A DNA stretch of 34,543 bases, from the NCBI GenBank assembly GCA_036496425.1, contig DASXLG010000179.1:1-34543 (forward strand). The letters are read 5' to 3'. The translations under genes and the position numbers were made by a program. The notes under the pieces are model-generated. The model was not told where the DNA came from, did no database searches, and saw only the letters and a list, made by a program, of their open reading frames with translations. The stretch's first letter is position 1. Every line of letters starts with the position of its first letter. The DNA is from Terriglobia bacterium (lineage in GTDB: Bacteria; Acidobacteriota; Terriglobia; 20CM-2-55-15). Shown here one piece after another: positions 16,311 through 24,491 of the stretch.

Positions 16311-16997
16311 ATGGCGAGAAATTACGAACGCGACGAGCGTGAAGGTTGGCGGCGTCAACAACAGAACCGTGACTACGATTATGGCTGGGGCCACCGGCAA
16401 GAGGACCGCAACTGGCGAGAAGATCAGGAGATGGCTGAAGGTAACCGCGGGCAAGGTATGCCGCGTGGTTGGGATCGGGGCAATGAGGGCCGTCCAGCAT
16501 GGCAAGGCGGGCAAGGCGGCGGCTGGCAGGGTGACCGCTGGCAGGGCGGCGACTATCAAAGTTCCCGCGGTAACGACAATCGCCAGTGGGAAGGCGATCG
16601 CGAAATGGAATCGCGCGCCGGACGAAACGACTGGAATCGGGGAATGGGTGGAGGCTGGAGTCCGAATGCGGAACGCTGGAAACAGGGGAATTGGAATCAA
16701 GGCATGCACGGCCAACATGCCGGCCGCGGGCCCCGCAGTTACAAGCGCCAGGACGACCGCATCGAAGAAGACATCAACGAACAACTGACCCGGCATTCGA
16801 TGATCGATGCCACCGACATCGAAGTCAGCGTCCAAAACGGCGAAGTAACCATGCGAGGCCATGTCGAAAATCGTGAAGCCAAACGCATGGCGGAAGACAT
16901 TGCGGAATCCTGTTTTGGTGTGAAGGAAGTCAACAACCAGATCAAGATCAAGCACCACGGCGAAGGGGAAGAGCGGCGGGAGCGAAGAGCGAGCTGA
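16311..16997 (+). CDS. BON-domain protein with Arg/Gly/Trp-rich N-terminal half
   Basis: 228 aa, no signal peptide, AGGAG 7 bp before ATG 16311. Residues 149-213 form a single BON domain (RIEEDINEQL, ATDIEVSVQNGEVTMRGHV, AEDIAESCFGVKEVNNQIKI), a module associated with membrane or phospholipid binding and osmotic-shock proteins. Residues 1-145 are low-complexity with repeats of W-x-G-x, R-D and G-N, rich in Arg, Gly, Trp, Asp and Gln, and look intrinsically disordered. Disordered RG/W-rich tails can bind nucleic acid or form condensates; applying that here is speculation. It stands alone: the upstream gene is divergent and the next gene is separated by a palindrome. Confidence 0.85.
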   Translation: MARNYERDEREGWRRQQQNRDYDYGWGHRQEDRNWREDQEMAEGNRGQGMPRGWDRGNEGRPAWQGGQGGGWQGDRWQGGDYQSSRGNDNRQWEGDREMESRAGRNDWNRGMGGGWSPNAERWKQGNWNQGMHGQHAGRGPRSYKRQDDRIEEDINEQLTRHSMIDATDIEVSVQNGEVTMRGHVENREAKRMAEDIAESCFGVKEVNNQIKIKHHGEGEERRERRAS

Positions 16998-17020
16998 GCT
17001 TCGAGAAACCAAGGAACTAT

Positions 17021-17096
17021 ATTGGAAGTTGCACCATTCGAGATTTCTGCATTTGAAATTTGAAATGCAGAAACCTCGAATGATGCAACTTCCAAT
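17021..17096. repeat. 76-bp imperfect palindrome after the BON gene
   Basis: Outer arms 17021-17042 and 17075-17096 pair at 21 of 22 positions. After a single mismatch, inner arms TTTCTGCATTT and AAATGCAGAAA pair perfectly around GAAATTTG. The plan of outer stem, short mismatch and inner near-loopless palindrome is the same as at 6320-6417, and both carry the word AATGATGCA. It lies between co-directional genes, so a terminator for the BON gene is possible. Confidence 0.7.
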
Positions 17097-17132
17097 AATT
17101 TCCCACCTTGATTCCAGAGTACAATCCCGGAA

Positions 17133-18605
17133 ATGTCCGACATCGAGGTTCCAGTCTTAATCGTCGGCGGGAGCCTTGTCGGGATGTCCGCTGCGCTGCT
17201 GCTGGCCCAGCATGGAGTCCGCGCCCTGGCGGTCGAGTATCATCGGGGAACGGCGATCCACCCGCGCGCGGCGCAGATCAGCCAGCGGACCATGGAAATC
17301 TTTCGAACTGTGGGCGTCGAGCAGATCGTCCGGAAAAAGTCCGGCCAGCAATTTGTTCAGGACGGCGCCATCATGGCCGTCGAAACTCTCGCCGGCAAAG
17401 AGCTCACCTATTTCATTTCCAACTTGAACGAAGGTGTGCGCGACGTCAGTCCGACAGAGCGCATTTTCATTTCGCAGAGTCTGCTCGAGCCGCTGTTGAA
17501 ATCCAGGGCTGAGGAACTGGGCGCTCAGCTTCGCTTTGCCACGGAGTTGATCGCGTTCGATCAGGATGCGGACGGAATTTCGGCAACCCTGCGTCAGCGC
17601 GATTCCGGACAAACCGAAAAGGTTCGAGCGCAATACATGATCGCGGCCGACGGCGCGCATAGCCGTGTCCGCGAACGGCTCGGCATCGGGATGAGCGGCC
17701 GCGGCGCATTCTCGAACAGTGTCACGATTTACTTCCGCGCCAACGTTGCGCCGCTGCTGCGTGGCCGGAATCTGAGCGTGATTTATGTGAACAACGCGAC
17801 GCTGCGCGGGTTCTTCCGCTTCGAGAAGCCTTTCGATTCAGGTTTCCTGGCGATCAACGCGCTCGGGGATCCGAAAGATCCAGTGACGGACGTTGCGACC
17901 GGGCTGACGGAGGAACGATGCATTGAACTCGTCCGGATCGCGCTGGGTTCAGAAAGCATTCCGATCACGATTGAGAGCCTCATGCCATGGAAGGCGGCGG
18001 CCGAGGTTGCCGACCGTTTTCAGAGCGGACGGATTTTTCTTGCCGGCGATTCGGCTCACATCATGCCGCCCAATGGCGGCTTCGGCGGAAATACAGGGGT
18101 CCAGGATGCGCACAACCTGGCGTGGAAACTGGCCAGCATTCTGAAAGGGAAGCCGGACCGCGAACTGCTCGACACCTACGAACGTGAGCGCCGACCAGTG
18201 GCACAATTCACCGTGGAGCAGGCCTATTCACGTTACGTCACGCGAACAGCGCCGTACCTGGGAACGCTGGACATCCAGCCGGTAGAAAGCGATCTGAATG
18301 TCGAGTTGGGCTACTGCTACGAGGGCGCTCCGCACGAAAACCCACGTGAGTCCAAGGCGCGTCCCGGCTCCCGCGCGCCGCATTGCTGGGTGGAGCACAA
18401 GGGCGAACGCATTTCGACCCTGGATCTGTTCGGAAAGAACTGGACATGGCTGGCCGGCCCCGAGGGTTCGCGCTGGCGCGAGCAGGCCGGCGGCGCCGAT
18501 TTCCACATTATTCGCGATGAGGGTTTCTGCGACGCCTACGGCATTGGTTCCTCGGGCGCTGTTCTCGTGCGTCCCGACGGTTTCGTCGCCCGCAAAATAG
18601 GGTAG
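17133..18605 (+). CDS. FAD-dependent aromatic-type monooxygenase
   Basis: 490 aa of the PHBH-like flavin monooxygenase family. The N-terminal dinucleotide fold reads VLIVGGSLVGMSAALLLAQ (a G-G-S-x-x-G variant of GxGxxG). The DG motif is AADGAHSRVRERLGI near residue 170, and the GD motif is GRIFLAGDSAHIMPPNGGFG near residue 300. Together these bind FAD and NAD(P)H in enzymes that hydroxylate phenols or polyketides. The C-terminus ends shortly after the thioredoxin-like part with VLVRPDGFVARK, as in PgaE/MhpA-type enzymes. The substrate is unknown and no pathway genes flank it. Confidence 0.87.
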   Translation: MSDIEVPVLIVGGSLVGMSAALLLAQHGVRALAVEYHRGTAIHPRAAQISQRTMEIFRTVGVEQIVRKKSGQQFVQDGAIMAVETLAGKELTYFISNLNEGVRDVSPTERIFISQSLLEPLLKSRAEELGAQLRFATELIAFDQDADGISATLRQRDSGQTEKVRAQYMIAADGAHSRVRERLGIGMSGRGAFSNSVTIYFRANVAPLLRGRNLSVIYVNNATLRGFFRFEKPFDSGFLAINALGDPKDPVTDVATGLTEERCIELVRIALGSESIPITIESLMPWKAAAEVADRFQSGRIFLAGDSAHIMPPNGGFGGNTGVQDAHNLAWKLASILKGKPDRELLDTYERERRPVAQFTVEQAYSRYVTRTAPYLGTLDIQPVESDLNVELGYCYEGAPHENPRESKARPGSRAPHCWVEHKGERISTLDLFGKNWTWLAGPEGSRWREQAGGADFHIIRDEGFCDAYGIGSSGAVLVRPDGFVARKIG

Positions 18606-18818
18606 GAAAAGGAACCACAAGAAGCAGAAAAGCTTTCGTACGCAAAGAAATAAGAAGAGTCGAGGACCTGGCGGATATCGAGGTCTCCGGGGCTGGGAGG
18701 TTTTGGGAAATCCAGATCGGGATGGCCTTGCCTCTGTTCGTCGAGAAATTTCTGCAGAGGCCGCAGCGTCCAGAATTTGCTAACTCATAATTTGTGGCTA
18801 AAATCCATCGAGGGATTT
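18606..18818. other. Intergenic stretch with possible decayed coding fragment
   Basis: No complete gene is visible. On the minus strand, from about 18779 down to 18645, one frame reads a protein-like segment with KFWTLRPLQKFLDEQRQGHP and then GDLDIRQVLDSSYFFA. It is bounded upstream by an in-frame TGA and has no start codon. The plus strand also has an open frame here, ending at a TAA at 18787-18789. The minus reading stays open past its end and runs into CTTCTTGTGGTTCC, related to words near 23335. It may be the remnant of a gene end; I do not recognise the family. Confidence 0.3.
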
Positions 18819-19823
18819 ATGTCAAGTTGGCTGGACCTATACAACCTCGCCGGCCGGGTGCGCAAGATGGCGCCGTGGGACTGGATGGATGAAATCGATA
18901 TTTTCGGTGTGCAGGCGCATCCCGGCCGCGATCCGTTTTTCATCAGTGTGATGGGGGCGGGAGGTGAGCATTTTGCGATGGCGATGTATCCGGACATTGG
19001 AGCACTCTCGCAATTGTGGGCTCTCCGGGAAGTGCAGTACGTCGAACCGGAGATGGTACTGGAAATTCCTCAGACGCAACTCTCTTTCGAAGACCGCGAA
19101 TACCTGCAGGAAGACGATCGCAATCTCCTGAAGCGGCTTGGTCTGAAATTCAAAGGCGCGAAGGCGTGGCCGCAGTTCCGAACTTATCGGGGAGGCTTTT
19201 CACCTTGGCTGCCGAGTCTCGAAGAATTAGAGCCGTTCAGAGTCGCCCTCGAACAATCATTAGAGGTCGCGCCGAGGCTGCAAGAGCATCCCGAGTTGAT
19301 CCATCCTGAAGACCCTGCGAGCTATCTGGTGCGGACGGCAGATCCAAACGGCAAGTGGCGGGATGAGTTTCGAAAGATCCAGTTAACGCCCATACGTCGG
19401 GTTCGCAGCATGCCGGACGCCGGCCAGGTGCGTCGTGGCCGCGCGATGCCGAAAGGCGAGGGTCGCCTCGAAGTGGACTTTTTCATGATTCCCACACCCG
19501 TTCTCACTGGCAAGGAGCACACCTTCTATCCCTATGTGCTTCTGCTGGTCGAGTCCAAACAGGGTCTGGTTGTCGGTCAGCAGCTGCTGAGCGTCGAGAC
19601 GACTGTTGACGATATGCTCCACCGCGTCCCCGAAGGATTGCTGGCGCAGTTCGAGCGCATCGGAAACCGTCCCTCGACGCTCGTCGTTCGCCCAGGGCGC
19701 ATGGAGAATCTCCTCCGTCCGTGGTGCGAAAGCCTCGGCATTAAACTCATGGTTCATGAGCACCTGCAGCATCTCGATGAAGCCAAACAGGGCCTGATTG
19801 AGTTTCTATCGACCGGAGGCTGA
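18819..19823 (+). CDS. DUF7309/DUF6930-like hypothetical protein
   Basis: ATG 18819 has GAGGG 4 bp upstream; the longer frame from 18777 lacks one. The 334-aa protein starts WLDLYNLAGRVRKMAPWDWM then DEIDIFGVQ, which I recognise as the pattern of DUF7309, and the second half (FYPYVLLLVESKQGLVVGQQ, NRPSTLVVRPGRMENLLRPW) matches DUF6930. The two commonly occur together in uncharacterised bacterial proteins, sometimes with a SEC-C zinc motif, which is absent here. No catalytic residues can be named. It is cytosolic and apparently monocistronic, convergent with the large NHL gene. The family names are from memory. Confidence 0.75.
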   Translation: MSSWLDLYNLAGRVRKMAPWDWMDEIDIFGVQAHPGRDPFFISVMGAGGEHFAMAMYPDIGALSQLWALREVQYVEPEMVLEIPQTQLSFEDREYLQEDDRNLLKRLGLKFKGAKAWPQFRTYRGGFSPWLPSLEELEPFRVALEQSLEVAPRLQEHPELIHPEDPASYLVRTADPNGKWRDEFRKIQLTPIRRVRSMPDAGQVRRGRAMPKGEGRLEVDFFMIPTPVLTGKEHTFYPYVLLLVESKQGLVVGQQLLSVETTVDDMLHRVPEGLLAQFERIGNRPSTLVVRPGRMENLLRPWCESLGIKLMVHEHLQHLDEAKQGLIEFLSTGG

Positions 19824-19857
19824 TCAGGCCGCCCGCTGAATTTTCGACCCGGCGTCT

Positions 19858-22800
19858 TTATCTCAACGGCACGGCGAATGGTTCGCCCGATTGCTGGAAC
19901 AAGCCGATCGATCCCGATACCGCCTGGCCCGGGTCAGCGCTGAACAAAATCAGTTCCGTTGCGAATCCGCCGCCGTCGGGCAGGTGCGGAACCAGCAATG
20001 GTTCCGTTCTCGCCGCGGCAGTCTCGCTGACCGGCGGCGTTGTCGTGATTAGAAATTCCCCGCGTTCGTTATATCGCGTGCGCAACCCGATGACGGACAC
20101 GTCTTGAGACGGGGTGGAAACGCGCAAGACGCCCTTGAACGGATTCGGCAGACCGGGGAATACCTCCGGAAGAAACCTGGCGGCGTGCGCAAATGCGGGC
20201 AAGGCCACAGACGCATCTGGCGGCAGACCGGTTTTCGATCCATCTAAATTTGTAAGCTCCAGCGTCACTCTGTTCTCACTGGCTCCGTCGTTGGCAATCG
20301 CGATCGCGCTTTGAGTCGAGTTCGGACGTCCATCGGTTCCATCGGATTCCACATAGACACGCAATGCTGTGCCTGCAACGGAAGGAACGCTCGCCTGTGT
20401 CACCGTCAGCGTTCCTCCAGGCCGATACGAAAAGTTGATGAGGGGCACCGGAGCCGCTGCTCCGTCCGCCGGGACGACTCGGACGGATCCCGTCACCGCA
20501 GCCGCACCGCTTCCATCCGGGACAAGCTTCCGGGAAGAGTGCGGAGGAATGGTGTAGGTGAAGGAATTGTCGCTTTGTCCATCGATCGTCACGCCGGTGA
20601 GGTTTCCGGCATCGTCGTGGAATTCCACAAGCCCGGACAGAGGGCCCTCGCCCGGATTGACCAGGAGGATCTGCGTTGTCCATCCACCGCCGTTGGCGAA
20701 ATGCGGAACAACGATGGTCTTCATAGGCGTGGCCGCAGAGGTGTCGATCACAGGCAGCGCCGACATCAGAAATTCGCCGCGCTCATTGAGCAGCCCGCGT
20801 ATTGCGATCGCGCCGACAGGGACATCGGACGTGAAACTGAAGGTTCCTTGAAAACTCCCGCCCCCGAATGTGTTGAACGGTTCTGCGTCGAGGAACCGGG
20901 CGATCTGCTGGTTTGCGCCGATCGTGGCCGTGCCTGAACCGAGGTCATGGCCTGCAGCATCGGTATAGAAAAACCGGATTGTTGCCGTCTGGCTGTTGGG
21001 ATTAGCGATAGCGACTCCCGTCTGGAGAGGGCCGTCGATTTCCGCATAGATCCGCCCGGAAGAAAGCGCGGGCGCTGCCAGAATCCCGGTTTCGCTGATC
21101 AAAGCGCCCGCGCGGTCACTGAAGATGGCCAGCGCCGCAGGCGGAGTCGAGCCGGTGGCTTCAATTTGTGCGTAGCCCGTCTGAATGGTTGCGGACGTTC
21201 CTGTACTCGCCAGCAATGTCCCGCCGCGATCCACGAGTGTGAAGGGAATCTCAGTCAAGACAATCTTCCGGATCCGATTGCTGAAAGTATCCGAGATGAA
21301 CAGCGTGTTGGCGCCATCCACCGCGATACCATATGGCGAGGTGATCTCAGCGGCGATAGCGGAACCGCCATCGCCGCTGAAACCGTAGGCGCCGGTCCCT
21401 GCGACACTCCGGATGATACCGTCCGGCGTGACTTTGCGGATGCGCTGGTTGTTCGTGTCGGCGATGAAAAGATCGCCGGATCCGTCGATGGCAATCGCCT
21501 GCGGGTAGGTGATATGTGCTGCCGTTGCCGGACCGCCGTCGCCGGAAAAGCCTATCGTGCCGGTGCCCACGACCGTTGTGATAATGCCGTTGGGCGCAAC
21601 CCTTCGTATGCGATTATTGACGGAGTCGGCAATGAACACATTGCCGGCGGCATCGACGGCGACTGCGGCAGGGAAGGCCAGCTGAGCGGATGTCCCGGGC
21701 CCTCCGTCGCCGCTGAATCCCATCGTTTTATTTCCCGCAATGGTGGTGATGACTCCGGCAGGATTGATGCGCCGGATGCGATGGCTGCCGGTTTCGGCAA
21801 TGAATACGTTGCCTGCGCTGTCCACGGTCACTCCGGCGGGTTCATTGACTTCCGCCTGAAGCGCCGGACCGCCGTCTCCGCCGGCGCCGCCGGCTCCCCC
21901 CGCGCTGCCGGCTCCCGCAATAGTGCTGATGATGCCGCCTGGCGTTACTTTCCGAATGCGCTCGTTTCTGGTGTCCGCGATGAATAGATTGCCGGCCGCA
22001 TCGACCGTGATGCCGGCCGGATAGTACAGCTGCGCCGACGTTGCGCTTCCGCCATCGCCGCTGAATCCCCCGGTTCCGTTGCCTGCGACGATCGTCATCA
22101 CCCCGCGATTCGTGATCTTGCGGATGCGGTGAACGTCCGTATCGGCAATATAGAGGTTCCCGGCGCGATCGGTTGCGATCGTGTTTTGAAAGAAAAACTG
22201 CGCCGCCAAAGGCGAATTGCCGTCATCGCTCTTTCCGGCTACCGAACTGATGAGCCCCGCTGCATCGATCCTGCGGATGCGGTAGTTGGCCTGGTCCGCC
22301 ACAAACAGATTGCCGATTCCATCGGCAGCGACATCGACCGGCAAAGTGAATCGGGCGGAGACCGCGGGGCCGCCATCACCGCTGAATCCAGGGACTCCAG
22401 TGCCCGCAACGGTATGAATCGACCCATCGGGACTTACCATGCGGACGCGGTTCGTGCCGATATCGGCGACAAAAACATTCCCTGCGGCATCTGCAGCGAT
22501 GCCGCCCGGATTCGAGATCACTGCCGAAGTCTTGATGACGCCGGCGGCGGTAACCATCCGAATACGATTGTTATGTTGGTCGGAGATCGAGATGTTGCCC
22601 GCGGCATCGACCGCCACCGCGACGGGTTGGTTCAGCGTTGCGGCTGCCGCCGGGCCGCCATCACCACTGAATCCGGCGGTTCCATTCCCTGCAACCGTCT
22701 TGATGATGCCGGACGGCGTCACCATCCGGACCGTATTGTTTCCGGCGTCGGCGATGAACAGATTGCCTGCGCGATCGACCGCCAGGCCTCTCGGCCCCGC

Positions 22801-23277
22801 AAGATGCGCCGAAACCGCAGGGCCGCCATCGCCGCTCAGTCCGGCTCCGCCATTTCCGGCAACCGTTGTGATAACGCCCGCCGGACTGATTTTGCGAATC
22901 CGATTGTTCTTCGAGTCCGCGACGAAGACATTTCCGGCGCCATCCGCCGCCACGCCTTGCAGGTAATTGAATCGGGCGGAGGAGGCGGGCCCGTTGTCTC
23001 CGCTGAATCCAACCACTCCACTGCCGGCGAGTGTCATCAGTCGACCGTCCGCCATGACGTGATAGACCTTATTCTGATTCGAGCCGATATAGAAACCGCC
23101 CGCTCCGTCTGCGCTGATCGCTTGTGGTACCCCGATGGTCTGCGTGAGCGCCTGGGAACCATCTGCTGGAAACTCCGGTCCCGCATAGGTCGAAATGATC
23201 GAGGTCTGAGCGAAACCGCTCGATCCGAATAGCATTAAAAAGATATAAGTTAGCGACGGAACACGATGCACCCTCAT
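19858..23277 (-). CDS. Large secreted NHL-repeat protein with C-terminal beta modules
   Basis: 1139 aa with a signal peptide (LTYIFLMLFGSSGFAQ). Residues ~30-660 hold about eleven NHL repeats of ~55 residues, each with the nearly invariant phrases VAGNGTxGFSGDGGPA, then V-A-V-D-A-A-G-N, then F-I-A-D-x-x-N-N-R-I-R. This is enough for two six-bladed or one larger propeller. The last 470 residues contain two copies of a strand-rich unit, each ending (Y)NERGEFL then VPH-(F/L)-x-(N/D)-GGG. The second copy stops soon after, at the natural stop. GGGAGGG lies about 12 bp upstream of the ATG. Likely an extracellular or surface scaffold or binding protein. The DNA repeats at 21300-23050 are these coding repeats. 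Confidence 0.88.
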   Translation of the reverse strand: MRVHRVPSLTYIFLMLFGSSGFAQTSIISTYAGPEFPADGSQALTQTIGVPQAISADGAGGFYIGSNQNKVYHVMADGRLMTLAGSGVVGFSGDNGPASSARFNYLQGVAADGAGNVFVADSKNNRIRKISPAGVITTVAGNGGAGLSGDGGPAVSAHLAGPRGLAVDRAGNLFIADAGNNTVRMVTPSGIIKTVAGNGTAGFSGDGGPAAAATLNQPVAVAVDAAGNISISDQHNNRIRMVTAAGVIKTSAVISNPGGIAADAAGNVFVADIGTNRVRMVSPDGSIHTVAGTGVPGFSGDGGPAVSARFTLPVDVAADGIGNLFVADQANYRIRRIDAAGLISSVAGKSDDGNSPLAAQFFFQNTIATDRAGNLYIADTDVHRIRKITNRGVMTIVAGNGTGGFSGDGGSATSAQLYYPAGITVDAAGNLFIADTRNERIRKVTPGGIISTIAGAGSAGGAGGAGGDGGPALQAEVNEPAGVTVDSAGNVFIAETGSHRIRRINPAGVITTIAGNKTMGFSGDGGPGTSAQLAFPAAVAVDAAGNVFIADSVNNRIRRVAPNGIITTVVGTGTIGFSGDGGPATAAHITYPQAIAIDGSGDLFIADTNNQRIRKVTPDGIIRSVAGTGAYGFSGDGGSAIAAEITSPYGIAVDGANTLFISDTFSNRIRKIVLTEIPFTLVDRGGTLLASTGTSATIQTGYAQIEATGSTPPAALAIFSDRAGALISETGILAAPALSSGRIYAEIDGPLQTGVAIANPNSQTATIRFFYTDAAGHDLGSGTATIGANQQIARFLDAEPFNTFGGGSFQGTFSFTSDVPVGAIAIRGLLNERGEFLMSALPVIDTSAATPMKTIVVPHFANGGGWTTQILLVNPGEGPLSGLVEFHDDAGNLTGVTIDGQSDNSFTYTIPPHSSRKLVPDGSGAAAVTGSVRVVPADGAAAPVPLINFSYRPGGTLTVTQASVPSVAGTALRVYVESDGTDGRPNSTQSAIAIANDGASENRVTLELTNLDGSKTGLPPDASVALPAFAHAARFLPEVFPGLPNPFKGVLRVSTPSQDVSVIGLRTRYNERGEFLITTTPPVSETAAARTEPLLVPHLPDGGGFATELILFSADPGQAVSGSIGLFQQSGEPFAVPLR

Positions 23278-23395
23278 CCTGCAGGTCCCTCCCCGCTCTA
23301 TCGGTTAGCTTGGTATTTGCAAGATGTTGGCCTTTTGTGCTTCTTGTGTTCCTTCCCCCTGTCATACAGTTAAGTTCTGCTATAGTTTTCCGGCT

Positions 23396-24490
23396 ATGCG
23401 CACATCTGTCCTTTTTCTGCTGGTTTTTGCTGTGGCCGTGTTCGCCGCAGGTTCCAAAGCGCTCGAAATTTATGTCGTCGATGTCGAAGGCGGGAATGCG
23501 ACTCTGTTCGTATCCCCCTCGGGCGAATCCGTTCTCATCGATAGCGGGAACGGCGGAGCCGCAGCGCCGCGTGACGCCGGCCGCATCATGGCGGCGATGA
23601 AGGATGCCGGGGTTCAGCAGATCGATCATCTGATCACGACGCATTGGCACGCCGATCATTTCGGAGGAATGGCCGAACTGGCTTCTCACGTCACGATCAG
23701 GGAATTCATCGATCACGGTCCAAACGTTCCGACGGATCGCGCTGCGGACGAATTCGTCAAGACGACCTATCCGCAGCTCTACGCCAAAAGTAAACACACC
23801 GTCGCAAAGCCTGGTGATCGGATTCCGGTTGCCGGGCTCGAGTGGCGTATTGTCGAAGCCGGCGGGCAGCACATCACGTCGCCGGTGCCGGGTGGTGGAA
23901 AACCGAACGCCTCCTGCGCGGCTTTCAAGGCGCAGGACGTGGACATGACCGAGAACGCGCAGTCCGTCGGCAGCCATGTGATGTTCGGAAAATTCCGCGC
24001 GCTGCATCTCGGCGACCTGACGTGGAACAAGGAATTCGACCTGATGTGCCCGCAGAATCGCCTCGGCGCCGTCGATCTCTGGATTGTTTCGCATCACGGC
24101 CAGGCGATTTCGAACTCCGAAGTGCTTGCGCATGCGATCCAGCCGCGCGCCGCGATCATGAACAACGGCACCCGCAAGGGCGGCCAGCCCGAGGCCATGC
24201 GGATCATTCATTCGATACCGGGTCTGGAAGATCTCTGGCAATTGCACTTCTCACAGCTCAGCGGGCAGGAATACACAGTGCCGGGTATGTTCATCGCGAA
24301 TACGGTGGATGATGCGCAGACGGCGATGCCGATCGCGCCGTTCCAGCAGGCGGCAGGCGCGCCAACGCCACCGGCTCCGGCTCACAACGGCACAGCCTAC
24401 TGGATCAAGGTATCGGCTCAAGCGGACGGCACTTTCACAGTAACGAACACGCGGAACAATTTCAGTAAGACCTACAGACCCGGAGTGTAG
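23396..24490 (+). CDS. Exported metallo-beta-lactamase-fold hydrolase
   Basis: Starting at ATG 23396, the protein is 364 aa with a signal peptide (MRTSVLFLLVFAVAVFAAGS). The metal-binding motif H-x-H-x-D-H is THWHADH at residues 82-88. Further ligand candidates are the Asp in HLGDLTW and the His pair in VSHHGQ. The motif order and VVDVEGGNATLFVSPSG start resemble the ComEC/Rec2-type MBL branch, here as a stand-alone secreted enzyme. The longer frame from 23324 would replace the signal peptide with Cys-rich residues and was rejected. The following MFS gene starts 1 bp after the stop, implying a two-gene operon: extracellular hydrolysis followed by uptake of a product is a natural but untested reading. 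Confidence 0.88.
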   Translation: MRTSVLFLLVFAVAVFAAGSKALEIYVVDVEGGNATLFVSPSGESVLIDSGNGGAAAPRDAGRIMAAMKDAGVQQIDHLITTHWHADHFGGMAELASHVTIREFIDHGPNVPTDRAADEFVKTTYPQLYAKSKHTVAKPGDRIPVAGLEWRIVEAGGQHITSPVPGGGKPNASCAAFKAQDVDMTENAQSVGSHVMFGKFRALHLGDLTWNKEFDLMCPQNRLGAVDLWIVSHHGQAISNSEVLAHAIQPRAAIMNNGTRKGGQPEAMRIIHSIPGLEDLWQLHFSQLSGQEYTVPGMFIANTVDDAQTAMPIAPFQQAAGAPTPPAPAHNGTAYWIKVSAQADGTFTVTNTRNNFSKTYRPGV

Positions 24491-24491
24491 A

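Noticed and set aside
20947-21987. Open frame on the plus strand
   Set aside because: Antisense to the NHL gene; its repeats mirror the coding repeats.
21300-23050. Regularly spaced near-identical DNA segments resembling a CRISPR array
   Set aside because: The period is about 165 bp, the repeats keep frame and encode NHL blades in one continuous gene.
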